In this document: piece by piece, positions 1 through 8,370 of the stretch | Layout of the letters: every line of letters starts with the position of its first letter | How positions within the stretch are numbered: position 1 is the first letter of the stretch | From: DCFW01 sp963790715 | Lineage (GTDB): Bacteria; Bacteroidota; Bacteroidia; Bacteroidales; Bacteroidaceae | DNA: 64,000 nt | Direction: 5' to 3' | Assembly: GCA_963790715.1 (NCBI GenBank) | Contig: CAWBPN010000002.1 | Location: 62,001-126,000, forward strand | The notes under the pieces: model-generated | The model's input: only the letters and a program-made list of their open reading frames with translations | The model's database searches: none | Told to the model about the DNA's origin: nothing | Program-made: the position numbers and the translations under genes

Positions 1-120
1 ATATACCTGTAATAAATAAAACACTTATCTTTGCAATGTAAAACCTACATTTGGTTATGCTAAAAAAACAGACAGAATAAAAAATAATTTTTCGTTTAGT
101 TGTATTTGTATTTATAGTTT

Positions 121-168
121 GACTGCTGCCCTTACGTCGCGAGACGAAAAGGCAGTTTTATTTTTTTA
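121..168 (+). terminator. Hairpin followed by T-run upstream of rlpA
   Basis: A GC-rich inner hairpin (CGTC-GCGA-GACG) is enclosed by ACTG.GCC/GGCAGT and followed by a run of T. It reads as an intrinsic terminator on the + strand. It lies about 90 bp after a promoter-like TATCTTTG at 26-33, so it either ends a short transcript or ends a gene outside the window. Confidence 0.6.
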
Positions 169-178
169 GCACTTATTA

Positions 179-210
179 TTTGGTGTAACCAATTGTAATC
201 CATATATTTG
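179..210 (+). promoter_or_regulatory. Bacteroidota-type promoter for the RlpA gene
   Basis: TTTG at 179-182 and TATATTTG at 203-210 with a 20-nt spacer match the Bacteroidota -33/-7 promoter. The predicted transcript starts about 25 nt before the ATG at 244. Confidence 0.6.
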
Positions 211-243
211 TATTCTATTAATCAATAGTAAGACATAAATAGG

Positions 244-747
244 ATGAAAAAAGTAGTATTTATCTTTATTTTGTCGGTGCTATTCTCGAGTTTCAAATCT
301 TTTGCGCAAAACTTCAGCCAGGTGGGCGAAGCAACATATTATGCGCAGTATCTTTCGGGGAGACGTACCGCAAACGGAGATAGGTATCATCAAGACAGCT
401 TGACGTGTGCGCATCGCACATTACCGTTTGGCACCCTGTTAAAAGTCCGGAATTTATCTAATGATAAAGAGGTAGTGGTCGAAGTAACCGACCGCGGTCC
501 TTTCTCTGGCAAAGACAGAATAGTCGACTTATCCTACCGTGCAGCAAGCATGTTAGGCATTTTGGGCAGCGGAACTGCCCAAGTCGAAATTAGAGTCTGT
601 GATGATATTTACTATCTCTCACGCCCGCAGGGCGACCCGGGCAAGTTCCTCAATTTGGAAACTGCTCTCAATCAAACAAATTATCCTGCTTTGAACAAAA
701 GCAAGGACGTAGTTCAGAAATTGCCTGATGATGCAGGTCTTGAATAG
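244..747 (+). CDS. RlpA-like septal ring lytic transglycosylase family protein
   Basis: Exported 167-residue protein with a signal peptide (residues 1-21, ending SFAQ) and one double-psi beta-barrel domain (about 28-118). The RlpA hallmarks are visible: AHRTLPFGT with His57 and TDRGPF with Asp83, the positions corresponding to the catalytic residues of RlpA lytic transglycosylases that cleave denuded peptidoglycan. There is no SPOR domain, which is common for the short Bacteroidota members; the tail (120-167) is not recognised. The signal peptide ends in Ala-Gln with no lipobox Cys, so it is probably periplasmic rather than a lipoprotein. It stands alone, with its own promoter and a downstream terminator. 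Activity versus a purely structural role cannot be decided from sequence. Confidence 0.85.
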   Translation: MKKVVFIFILSVLFSSFKSFAQNFSQVGEATYYAQYLSGRRTANGDRYHQDSLTCAHRTLPFGTLLKVRNLSNDKEVVVEVTDRGPFSGKDRIVDLSYRAASMLGILGSGTAQVEIRVCDDIYYLSRPQGDPGKFLNLETALNQTNYPALNKSKDVVQKLPDDAGLE

Positions 748-773
748 TTTGATTCAAATGTATTTTAATCTAT

Positions 774-823
774 AAGAAGGATGGGACTAGTGTCAATAAA
801 TATGACGCAGTCCCTTCTTTTTT
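774..823 (+). terminator. Intrinsic terminator after the RlpA gene
   Basis: A stem formed by AAGAA..GGGACT and AGTCCC-TTCTT (with a small bulge) is followed by TTTTTT. It lies 27 bp after the stop codon of the RlpA gene. Confidence 0.7.
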
Positions 824-876
824 CTACTTATCACTTAATCTATACTAATTACGTACATATTATTATTTTTTTGAGC

Positions 877-884
877 TATCTTTG
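877..884 (+). promoter_or_regulatory. -7 element for the DUF151-rsmE unit
   Basis: TATCTTTG matches TAnnTTTG and lies 32 nt before the ATG at 917. No clear -33 TTTG was found at the expected spacing. Confidence 0.45.
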
Positions 885-916
885 TACTTCGTAAGAATGA
901 TAATTGGCAAAGGTAT

Positions 917-1534
917 ATGAATCAAATTGAAGTACATGTGGTTTCGTTGAAGCCGACTAACAATACAAGCAGTGCTTTTTCTTTAGTACTTGCAGAAAAT
1001 GATAAATCCGATTATAAGGGACGCAGGATGTTGGTTGTAATCGGAAGTGTTGAAGCACAAGCTATCATGCTGGCTATGAGAGATGTGGCTACACCAAGGC
1101 CTCTTACCCATGAACTACTCGTAAATTTGCTAAAGGATGCTAAGTTGAAAATAACCAAAGTGGAAGTCTATCGCGAAGAACAAGGCGTGTTTTTTGCACT
1201 TATACATTATAGAATTCCTGATGATGACAAAGAATATGTTGAAGATGCTCGCACATCGGATGCAGTGGCTGTGGCTTTGAGAGTGAATGTACCTATATTT
1301 GTTGCTGAAAGACTATTAGACCAACAAAATAAAATGCTCGAAGAATGCGATTATGAAAATGATGAAATTTATTCTCAAAAAGAAGCCGGTGGCCAATATG
1401 AATCGAGAGCATATTCAAAAGAAGAATACATACAAGTGCTTGAGCGCAAATTAAAAAAGGCCTTGGATGTTGAAGATTATGAATCGGCTTCATGGTTGCG
1501 CGATAAAATAAAAGAAATTAAGGACGATAAGTAG
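917..1534 (+). CDS. Bifunctional nuclease family protein (DUF151) with UVR domain
   Basis: 205 residues. The first ~135 residues form a DUF151/BFN domain, named for plant bifunctional nucleases with in vitro RNase and DNase activity; the bacterial role is unknown. The stretch GRRMLVVIGSVEAQAI and the later TSDAVAVALR.NVPIFV are typical of the family. The last ~35 residues (168-203, EEYIQVLERKLKKALDVEDY and following) form a UVR-type helical hairpin like that in UvrB/UvrC, a fusion usual in Bacteroidota. It lies 4 bp before rsmE and is probably cotranscribed with it. The fold assignment is firm; the biological substrate is unknown. Confidence 0.85.
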   Translation: MNQIEVHVVSLKPTNNTSSAFSLVLAENDKSDYKGRRMLVVIGSVEAQAIMLAMRDVATPRPLTHELLVNLLKDAKLKITKVEVYREEQGVFFALIHYRIPDDDKEYVEDARTSDAVAVALRVNVPIFVAERLLDQQNKMLEECDYENDEIYSQKEAGGQYESRAYSKEEYIQVLERKLKKALDVEDYESASWLRDKIKEIKDDK

Positions 1535-1538
1535 TACA

Positions 1539-2249
1539 ATGCATCTTTTTTACATCCCCAAAGATAATATTGACGGTAATAATGATGTGGCTTTACCCGA
1601 TGACGAAAGCCAACATGCTTTGTGTGTGCTTCGTCTTGGAGCAGGTGAAAATGTGGAATTGACTGACGGTTGCGGCAATTTTTATAAGGCTGTGATTGAA
1701 GGCAAGGCTGGCAAAAGGTGTATTATCAGTATAAAAGAGACTTTGGCTTGGCAACGACTGTGGGATGGAAGAATACATTTGGCTATGGCTCCCACAAAAA
1801 ATATGGATAGGAATGAATGGTTGGCTGAGAAAGCTACTGAAATAGGTTTTGATGAACTGACATTCTTGAATTGCCGTTTTTCGGAGAGGCGTGTTATTAA
1901 AACTGAACGTATCCGTAAGATTTTGGTTTCGGCTATGAAACAATCGCAAAAGGCTTTGTTGCCGGTGCTTAATGAAATGACTGATTTCAAGGGCTTTATA
2001 AATGCTCCAAGACAAGGTCAAAAATTCATTGCCCACTGTTATGAAGGTGAAAAGCCACTGTTGCGCGATGTAGTAAAACACGGAGAAGAGGCTACTGTAA
2101 TGATTGGTCCTGAAGGTGATTTCAGCGAAGATGAAGTAAAGTTGGCAGTGGCTGCCGGTTGGCAACCGATAAGTTTGGGACGTACCAGATTACGTACTGA
2201 AACGGCTGCTTTGGTGGCAGTGCACATTATTAACTTGATAAATCAATAA
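1539..2249 (+). CDS. rsmE: 16S rRNA (uracil(1498)-N(3))-methyltransferase
   Basis: 236-residue SPOUT-class methyltransferase that methylates N3 of U1498 in the decoding region of 16S rRNA using S-adenosylmethionine. The SAM-binding knot is clear near the C-terminus: IGPEGDFSEDE (about 189-199) and LGRTRLRTETAA (about 214-225). The N-terminal PUA-like part (SQHALCVLRLGAGENVELTD) is also present. The length is normal for the family. It starts 4 bp after the DUF151 gene. Confidence 0.95.
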   Translation: MHLFYIPKDNIDGNNDVALPDDESQHALCVLRLGAGENVELTDGCGNFYKAVIEGKAGKRCIISIKETLAWQRLWDGRIHLAMAPTKNMDRNEWLAEKATEIGFDELTFLNCRFSERRVIKTERIRKILVSAMKQSQKALLPVLNEMTDFKGFINAPRQGQKFIAHCYEGEKPLLRDVVKHGEEATVMIGPEGDFSEDEVKLAVAAGWQPISLGRTRLRTETAALVAVHIINLINQ

Positions 2250-2265
2250 AAGTATATATGAAATC

Positions 2266-3801
2266 ATGAAAATAACTAAGAAACAATTGTACGTGGCCGT
2301 ACCTGTTGCGGTGGCGGTTATAGTCATTATTATATTCCTGATTTTCGGTGGCAGTAAGGATTATACCCAGGTTATTCCGTCAGATGCTTCCGTGGTTGTC
2401 AGTGTAGATATTCCGTCTATAATGAAGACTTCCGGATTGGCCGATAAGACGCCTGATGAGCTTAAATCCATGGCCGACAAGATATATAATCCTGCTTTGA
2501 AAGTTCTTGTGCAAGACCCTGCGGCAACCGGTTTGTCGCTTAAAGATAAAGCTTATTTATTTGCTTCGGTAAACAAAGATGAACCTACACTTGTGTTTAA
2601 GGTAGTAGATAAAAGTAAGCTGGAAAAAACATTTAAGCAATTGATAACTGACGGCATGTGCGATGACATTGAAGACCACGGTTCTTATGAATGGACGTTG
2701 TTTCACGGTGTTGGTTATTGCGCATTCAACAAACGCGTGCTGATGATTGTGACTGCTGCCGACATTGCTCCCGATAATGTTATGGTACGTGTAAGGGATT
2801 TAATGAAACAAGGCAAGCGCGATTGCATACTTTCAAATCCTGCATTCGAACACATGGAGAAAACACCAGCTGAAATGAATATGTATCTGTCGTTTGACGC
2901 GTTTCCTCAGGTATCTACCATGTCAATGATGATGGGTATTCCGGGTAATGTAAGTTTGCGCAACATGAGATTATTGGCTCATGCTAATTTCATGAATGGC
3001 AAAGTTGTTACCGACGGTGAATATTTTACGGCAGATAAGAATTTGCAAAAGTATCTTGACGGCGAGTCGACTAAAATAAAGACAATAAACAAAACATTCA
3101 TTAATCGCATACCGCAAACGGTTATGGCGGTAATGACGGTTAATATGCCGGGTGATAAGATTTATCAATTGTTGCTTGGCTCAAGTACGTTTAAGGGTGA
3201 AATGAACAAGTTGAAAAACAATCCCAAGTTTAAGGCTGCCGATTTCTTCAACAGTATAAACGGTGATGTGACTATGGCTTTCACCGGCTTTAATCAGTAT
3301 TCCGATCCGAAACTCGATATTTATATTTCAATGCCGCAAGCAAAGCTTGATGAAGCATTTAAAAACCTGACTTCGCAAATGCAAACCGCAGGGTTGAGTA
3401 TGCGTCCTTCGTCTACACCAGGAGAATATGTGTTTGATAATAAGCAAATGAAACTGACAGTGTATGCAACGCAAGGCAAAGGTTTTCTTTATTTGACGAA
3501 TGACGATCAGACACAACATCCGTCGAACACCGCCGTATCGTCGCCTCTGTTTGCACCCACGCTTGAAGGTTTGCAACGCCGTCCTACGGGATATATAGTT
3601 ATTAATCCGCAATCTATATTGGGGGATAGTTATTTCCAGACATTATTGCGAGGCATAGGCAATATAGGGAAATCTGTAACGAAAACGCTTGGCGCCTGTT
3701 CCGCTGTTGAAGCTTACAATACAGGTAATAATAAGTTCAGATTCAATATATACATGAAAAATAAACAAGATAATATTCTGAAAAATATATTCGACAAATG
3801 A
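2266..3801 (+). CDS. DUF4836 family membrane-anchored protein
   Basis: 511 residues with one N-terminal membrane helix (about 8-29, AVPVAVAVIVIIIFLIF) and a long outward domain beginning YTQVIPSDASVVVSVDI, the typical opening of DUF4836 proteins of Bacteroidota. The anchor has no lipobox Cys. Function is unknown. Its stop codon overlaps the start of the next gene (ATGA, 3798-3801), and that gene overlaps the permease in the same way, so the three are translationally coupled. The coupling suggests the DUF4836 protein works with the ABC transporter, for example as a periplasmic partner; this is inference. Confidence 0.75.
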   Translation: MKITKKQLYVAVPVAVAVIVIIIFLIFGGSKDYTQVIPSDASVVVSVDIPSIMKTSGLADKTPDELKSMADKIYNPALKVLVQDPAATGLSLKDKAYLFASVNKDEPTLVFKVVDKSKLEKTFKQLITDGMCDDIEDHGSYEWTLFHGVGYCAFNKRVLMIVTAADIAPDNVMVRVRDLMKQGKRDCILSNPAFEHMEKTPAEMNMYLSFDAFPQVSTMSMMMGIPGNVSLRNMRLLAHANFMNGKVVTDGEYFTADKNLQKYLDGESTKIKTINKTFINRIPQTVMAVMTVNMPGDKIYQLLLGSSTFKGEMNKLKNNPKFKAADFFNSINGDVTMAFTGFNQYSDPKLDIYISMPQAKLDEAFKNLTSQMQTAGLSMRPSSTPGEYVFDNKQMKLTVYATQGKGFLYLTNDDQTQHPSNTAVSSPLFAPTLEGLQRRPTGYIVINPQSILGDSYFQTLLRGIGNIGKSVTKTLGACSAVEAYNTGNNKFRFNIYMKNKQDNILKNIFDK

Positions 3802-4442
3802 ATAAAATTTATTTACAACAGACTTTGCCTAATGTCTTTCTTGAACGCAAAGATCTTCACAGTGATGTGTGGAAGCAGGATGTGACATTTGAAAAAGGAC
3901 ATATCTATTTGGTTGAAGCCGATTCTGGGACCGGTAAATCGTCACTTTGCAGTTATATATACGGGTATCGTACTGATTATCAGGGGAAAATATTCTTTGA
4001 TGATAAGGATACACGCGAACTTTCAATTACCGAGTGGGTGGAAACACGCGAGCATTCATTCAGTATTTTGTTTCAGGAATTACGTCTCTTTTCCGAGTTG
4101 TCGGCATTGGAGAATATCGAAATAAAGAATAATCTTACTAATTTTAAGACGCACGATGAGATCATTGCCATGTTCGAACAGTTCGGTATTGGCGACAAAC
4201 TTTCACAAAAATGCGGTAAGTTGTCGTTCGGCCAACAACAGCGTGTAGCTTTTATTCGCAGTATGTGCCAACCATTTGATTTCGTCTTTCTCGACGAACC
4301 TATTTCACACCTTGACGAAAACAATTCGCGCATTATGGGCGAGATGTTGATGGGCGAGGTAAAACGTCAGGGCGCAGGAGTTATCTGCACTTCCATCGGT
4401 AAACATATAGAGTTGGATTATGAAAAAGTATTTACGTTATGA
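3798..4442 (+). CDS. ABC transporter ATP-binding protein
   Basis: 214-residue ABC ATPase. Walker A is SGTGKSS (43-49), Q-loop FQE (92-94), signature LSFGQQQ (142-148) and Walker B DFVFLDEP (161-168) with D-loop SHLD. It is short and has no membrane segments, so it must pair with a separate permease, which follows with a 4-bp overlap. The closest functional type is the LolD/MacB/FtsE group that powers FtsX-fold permeases. The substrate is unknown. The His of the usual H-loop is not obvious (CTSIGKH), so position should be checked by alignment. Confidence 0.85.
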   Translation: MNKIYLQQTLPNVFLERKDLHSDVWKQDVTFEKGHIYLVEADSGTGKSSLCSYIYGYRTDYQGKIFFDDKDTRELSITEWVETREHSFSILFQELRLFSELSALENIEIKNNLTNFKTHDEIIAMFEQFGIGDKLSQKCGKLSFGQQQRVAFIRSMCQPFDFVFLDEPISHLDENNSRIMGEMLMGEVKRQGAGVICTSIGKHIELDYEKVFTL

Positions 4443-5647
4443 AGTTAGTTTGGAAATTATTACAACAGCATATTAGCCCGGGTCAGTTGATCGGTTTTTT
4501 CTTTGCTAATTTGTTCGGCATGATGATTGTGTTGCTGAGTATTCAGTTTTATCGTGATGTCGTACCATTGTTTAACGGCAAAGATAGTTTTATAAAGGAA
4601 GATTTTCTTATAATTAATAAGAAAGTAAGTGGTGGAGTACTGGGTTCCGTCGGTAATAATTCATTTAGTCCGGCAGACGTTCAGGATGTTGAGCATCAAC
4701 CGTTCATCAAGGATGGCAAGGTAGGAGTGTTCACCACTAACAATTATGATGTCACAGGTACATTCGGCATGAAAGGCGGGGGCTTTAACTTCTCTACCGA
4801 AATGTTTTTTGAAAGTGTGCCTAACGGTTTTGTAGACGTCGATCAACGCCAATGGCATTTTGATCCGAGCACAAAAACTGTACCTATTATATTGCCGAAA
4901 GTATATATCAATCTGTATAATTTCGGTTTTGCACAAAGTCGTAACATGCCTAAAATCAGTGAAGACCTGATGAATATGATCGAATTGGGTGTTAAAATAA
5001 ACGGTCAAGGCAAAGAAGATCATTTTAACGGGCGCATCGTTGGTTTCAGTACTCGTCTGAACACCATACTGGTACCTGAGGACTTTATGAAATGGAGTAA
5101 CCAGATGTATGGCAACGGAGAGCAGAAAGACCCTTCAAAGTTGATACTTAAAGTGGCTAACCCAACAGATTCGCATATCGTTCAATATTTGCAAAAGAAA
5201 AATTACGAAACCGACGAAGACAAGTTGGAAGCAGGAAAAACTACATATTTCCTGAGAATGATAACAGGCATAGTATTAATAATAGGTCTGATTATCAGTG
5301 TACTAAGTTTCTATATATTGATGTTGAGTATATATCTGCTTGTACAGAAGAATACAACGAAGTTGGAGAATTTGTTGTTGATCGGCTATAGTCCACATCG
5401 TGTATGTTTGCCGTATCAATATTTGACGTTGGGCTTGAATGCCATAGTATTGTTCGGAGCTTTTGGTTTGGTTTGTTGGGAGAGAAATTACTACATGAAT
5501 GTGGTTGAAGTTCTGTTCCCTAAAATGGTAGTACCTGACTTGTTTATCACATTCATGTTCGGATTGGGCATATTCGTATGTGTAAGCATTATCAACTGTA
5601 TAGCAATTCGTAAAAAGGTTTACAGTATTTGGATACATAAAAGCTGA
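4439..5647 (+). CDS. FtsX/MacB-fold ABC transporter permease
   Basis: 402 residues with the topology of FtsX-like permeases: one N-terminal membrane helix (about 17-38), a large extracytoplasmic domain (about 40-270), then three C-terminal helices (about 275-300, 325-348, 368-392). It overlaps the ATPase gene by 4 bp. Such pairs usually act mechanically on envelope substrates (lipoprotein sorting, peptidoglycan hydrolase control, efflux) rather than importing nutrients. The coupling to the upstream DUF4836 gene suggests a three-part envelope complex. No duplication of the core is seen, so it probably works as a homodimer. Confidence 0.75.
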   Translation: MKLVWKLLQQHISPGQLIGFFFANLFGMMIVLLSIQFYRDVVPLFNGKDSFIKEDFLIINKKVSGGVLGSVGNNSFSPADVQDVEHQPFIKDGKVGVFTTNNYDVTGTFGMKGGGFNFSTEMFFESVPNGFVDVDQRQWHFDPSTKTVPIILPKVYINLYNFGFAQSRNMPKISEDLMNMIELGVKINGQGKEDHFNGRIVGFSTRLNTILVPEDFMKWSNQMYGNGEQKDPSKLILKVANPTDSHIVQYLQKKNYETDEDKLEAGKTTYFLRMITGIVLIIGLIISVLSFYILMLSIYLLVQKNTTKLENLLLIGYSPHRVCLPYQYLTLGLNAIVLFGAFGLVCWERNYYMNVVEVLFPKMVVPDLFITFMFGLGIFVCVSIINCIAIRKKVYSIWIHKS

Positions 5648-5708
5648 TTGTCACTGTGCTTAGATTTTAATTATATATAAAATCAAGAACAACGATAAAT
5701 TAAATTGG

Positions 5709-5716
5709 TATCTTTG
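5709..5716 (+). promoter_or_regulatory. -7 element before the TPR-kor unit
   Basis: TATCTTTG in the 88-bp gap between the permease gene and the TPR gene, about 20 nt before the ATG at 5736. It probably drives the tetratricopeptide gene and possibly the kor genes. Confidence 0.5.
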
Positions 5717-5735
5717 CACAAATTGAAAATAATGC

Positions 5736-6008
5736 ATGATAAGCGACAATGACATTAAACGCATAAAATTGTTGATAAGTGATGGCAAGGTAAGCGAAGC
5801 AGAAACCGAGCTTAGCAATATTGCATCACCCGATGACAGGGTTTATTATTTGCGCGGAAATGTCCGCCGGAAATTGGGGGATTGGCAAGGTGCTCTTAAT
5901 AATTATTTGGAAGCTATTGAGTTAAATCCTAATAGTCCTGCTGTGGAAGCGCGTAAGAGTTTGATGGATATATTGGAGTTTTTCAACAAAGATATGTATA
6001 ATCAGTAA
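5736..6008 (+). CDS. Small tetratricopeptide-repeat protein
   Basis: 90 residues. Residues about 34-67 (VYYLRGNVRRKLGDWQGALN then YLEAIELNPNSP) make one clear TPR unit; the N-terminal helices may form a second, degenerate one. No signal peptide, so it is cytoplasmic. It lies 24 bp upstream of the ferredoxin-like korD gene and probably shares its transcript. It may be a protein-protein adaptor for the oxidoreductase, but that is inference from position only. Confidence 0.75.
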   Translation: MISDNDIKRIKLLISDGKVSEAETELSNIASPDDRVYYLRGNVRRKLGDWQGALNNYLEAIELNPNSPAVEARKSLMDILEFFNKDMYNQ

Positions 6009-6032
6009 ATAATTTATAAAGGAATATATATT

Positions 6033-6263
6033 ATGGGAAAAATAAAAGGAGCTGTTGTTGTAAACACCGATAGATGCAAAGGATGTAATCTATGTGTGGT
6101 TGCGTGTCCGCTTCAGGTGTTAGCCCTGGTAAAGAATAAGGTTAATGCAAAAGGTTACAATTATGCAGAACAAGTATTGGAAGATACGTGTACCGGATGT
6201 GCATCATGTGCCACGGTTTGTCCTGATGGATGTATAACAGTATATCGTACAAAAGAAAATTAA
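6033..6263 (+). CDS. korD: 2-oxoacid:ferredoxin oxidoreductase delta (ferredoxin-like) subunit
   Basis: 76-residue bacterial-type 2[4Fe-4S] ferredoxin. Two complete clusters are visible: Cys15/18/21 with Cys25, and Cys53/56/59 with Cys63 (CKGCNLCVVACP, CTGCASCATVCP). In 2-oxoglutarate or branched-chain 2-oxoacid ferredoxin oxidoreductases this subunit carries electrons from the thiamine-diphosphate site to ferredoxin. It is the first of the D-A-B-C gene set, 13 bp before korA. Confidence 0.88.
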   Translation: MGKIKGAVVVNTDRCKGCNLCVVACPLQVLALVKNKVNAKGYNYAEQVLEDTCTGCASCATVCPDGCITVYRTKEN

Positions 6264-6276
6264 TTTATAAATAGTT

Positions 6277-7359
6277 ATGGCTGAAGAAGTTTTATTGATG
6301 AAGGGAAACGAGGCTATTGCCCATGCTGCCATTCGTTGCGGATGCGACGGTTACTTCGGTTATCCTATCACCCCTCAATCAGAGGTTCTTGAAACTCTCG
6401 CTTTGCTTAAGCCTTGGGAAACTACCGGTATGGTCGTTTTACAGGCAGAAAGTGAAGTTTCTTCAATTAATATGGTTTACGGAGGTGCCGGTAGCGGTAA
6501 GATGGTGATGACCTCATCGTCAAGTCCCGGTATCAGTTTGATGCAAGAAGGCATTTCATATATAGCAGGTGCGGAGTTGCCGTGTCTAATTGTAAATGTA
6601 CAACGTGGCGGTCCCGGTTTGGGTACTATCCAACCGAGTCAATCCGATTATTTTCAGGCTTGCAAGGGTGGAGGACACGGCGATTATCATCTTATCGTGT
6701 TAGCTCCGAATAGTGTGCAGGAAATGGCGGACTTTGTAGGTTTGGCGTTTGAACTTGCTTTCAAATATCGTAATCCTGCAATGATACTAAGTGACGGCGT
6801 TATAGGCCAAATGATGGAAAAGGTAGTGTTGCCTCCTGTTCGTCCCCGCCGTACCGAAGAAGAGGTCGCAAAACAATGTCCGTGGGCTACCACAGGTACT
6901 CCTGCCGGTCGTAAACCGAACATAATCACATCTTTGGAACTAAAGCCGGAGGTGATGGAAGAAAACAATCTGCGTATACAGGCTAAATACCGTAAGTGTG
7001 AAGCTGCCGAAGTGCGTTATGAGGAGATCAATTGTGATGATGCCGAATATCTTATGGTAGCTTTCGGTTCTTGTGCGCGTATTGCTCAAAAGGCAATGGA
7101 AGTAGCTCGTGAAGAGGGCATTAAAGTGGGTTTGCTGCGGCCGATCACTCTGTGGCCGTTCCCTTATAAGGTTATTAGCGAGTATACCAATAAGGTAAAG
7201 GGAATACTTTCTGTCGAATTAAACGCAGGTCAGATGGTTGAAGATATTCGTTTGGCAGTTGACGGCAGAATCCCTGTAGAGTTTTTCGGTCGTCTCGGCG
7301 GTATCGTACCTGCTCCGGACGAAGTAATTGAGGCATTAAAAACCAAAATAATAAAATAA
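6277..7359 (+). CDS. korA: 2-oxoacid:ferredoxin oxidoreductase alpha subunit
   Basis: 360 residues. The pyrimidine-binding domain of the POR/KOR family is obvious (GYPITPQSEVLE near the N-terminus, then SSSSPGISLMQEGISYIAGA), followed by the domain-II region (EYLMVAFGSCARIAQKAMEV). With korB it forms the active site that decarboxylates a 2-oxoacid to an acyl-CoA while reducing ferredoxin. The subunit set fits 2-oxoglutarate (Kor) or branched-chain 2-oxoacids (Vor); sequence alone does not separate these. The gap to the next ORF is 5 bp, consistent with one operon. Confidence 0.85.
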   Translation: MAEEVLLMKGNEAIAHAAIRCGCDGYFGYPITPQSEVLETLALLKPWETTGMVVLQAESEVSSINMVYGGAGSGKMVMTSSSSPGISLMQEGISYIAGAELPCLIVNVQRGGPGLGTIQPSQSDYFQACKGGGHGDYHLIVLAPNSVQEMADFVGLAFELAFKYRNPAMILSDGVIGQMMEKVVLPPVRPRRTEEEVAKQCPWATTGTPAGRKPNIITSLELKPEVMEENNLRIQAKYRKCEAAEVRYEEINCDDAEYLMVAFGSCARIAQKAMEVAREEGIKVGLLRPITLWPFPYKVISEYTNKVKGILSVELNAGQMVEDIRLAVDGRIPVEFFGRLGGIVPAPDEVIEALKTKIIK

Positions 7360-7364
7360 ACTAT

Positions 7365-7595
7365 ATGTTGACAAATATCGAGAAAATCAGGCTAGTGCTT
7401 AACATATTATTTGTGTTGGGTTTTGTTGCTATAGTGGTTATGTATTTTGCTATAAGTGATGAGAGACAACCATTGAAACAACACTTGATCGTAGGTACTT
7501 GTTTGGGAACTATATTTTTTAAGATCGTGGAATCTGCTTTGCGTATGCATCAGAATGTCATGGAAAGAAATAATAGGAGAAAATCAAATGAATAA
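7365..7595 (+). CDS. Small membrane protein inside the kor operon
   Basis: 76 residues with two hydrophobic segments (about 10-30 and 42-60) and a basic C-terminus (RNNRRKSNE), so probably a two-helix inner-membrane protein with the tail in the cytoplasm. It sits between korA and korB, 5 bp after korA, and its last codons overlap the korB start (ATG at 7588). The position and coupling argue that it is translated. Function is unknown; tethering the oxidoreductase to the membrane is only a guess. Confidence 0.65.
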   Translation: MLTNIEKIRLVLNILFVLGFVAIVVMYFAISDERQPLKQHLIVGTCLGTIFFKIVESALRMHQNVMERNNRRKSNE

Positions 7596-8358
7596 AGAAG
7601 ATATTATTAAACCTGAGAATCTGGTTTATAAGAAACCTACACTTATGAACGATCGTGATATGCACTATTGCCCCGGTTGTTCTCATGGTGTGGTACATAA
7701 ATTGGTAGCCGAGATTATTGAAGAGATGGGAATGTCTAACAATTGCATCGGTGTAGCACCTGTAGGATGTGCAGTGTTTATGTATAATTATCTCGACATT
7801 GATTGGCAAGAGGCTGCCCATGGACGTGCACCTGCAGTAGCTACGGCTCTAAAACGCTTGTGGCCTGAACGTCTGGTGTTTACATATCAGGGTGATGGTG
7901 ACTTGGCTTGTATCGGTACTGCCGAAACACTTCATGCACTTAACCGTGGTGATAACATCACTCTTATTTTTATCAATAACGGTATTTACGGTATGACCGG
8001 CGGACAAATGGCTCCTACCACATTAGTAGGTATGAAGACTTCAACATGTCCTTACGGTCGTGATACGGAACTTCATGGTTATCCTATCAAGATTACCGAG
8101 TTGGCAGCACAGCTTGATGGTACTGCATACGTAACTCGCCAGAGTGTGGAGAATGTGGCTGCCATACGTCGTGCCAAGAAAGCCATACGCCATGCTTTTG
8201 AAAATTCAATGGCAGGCAAAGGCTCTAATTTGGTTGAAATTGTCTCTACTTGTAGCACAGGATGGAAGATGTCTCCGGAAAAAGCTAATAAATGGATGGA
8301 AGATAACATGTGTAAGTTCTATGAACTTGGTGATCTGAAAGATTCAGAAAAGAAGTAA
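7588..8358 (+). CDS. korB: 2-oxoacid:ferredoxin oxidoreductase beta (TPP-binding) subunit
   Basis: 256 residues from the ATG at 7588, which has a good ribosome-binding site (AGGAGA at 7575-7580). An upstream in-frame start at 7555 would add 11 residues that encode the tail of the preceding gene in another frame, so 7588 is preferred. The thiamine diphosphate/Mg site is visible as GDGDLACIG followed by INNGIYGMTGGQ, and the family's Cys pair is HYCPGCSHG. It forms the catalytic centre with KorA. Confidence 0.88.
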   Translation: MNKEDIIKPENLVYKKPTLMNDRDMHYCPGCSHGVVHKLVAEIIEEMGMSNNCIGVAPVGCAVFMYNYLDIDWQEAAHGRAPAVATALKRLWPERLVFTYQGDGDLACIGTAETLHALNRGDNITLIFINNGIYGMTGGQMAPTTLVGMKTSTCPYGRDTELHGYPIKITELAAQLDGTAYVTRQSVENVAAIRRAKKAIRHAFENSMAGKGSNLVEIVSTCSTGWKMSPEKANKWMEDNMCKFYELGDLKDSEKK

Positions 8359-8370
8359 AATTGAATAATC

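Noticed and set aside
1593..2165. 190-codon - strand ORF opposite rsmE
   Set aside because: Antisense shadow of a complete rsmE gene with all SPOUT motifs on the + strand.
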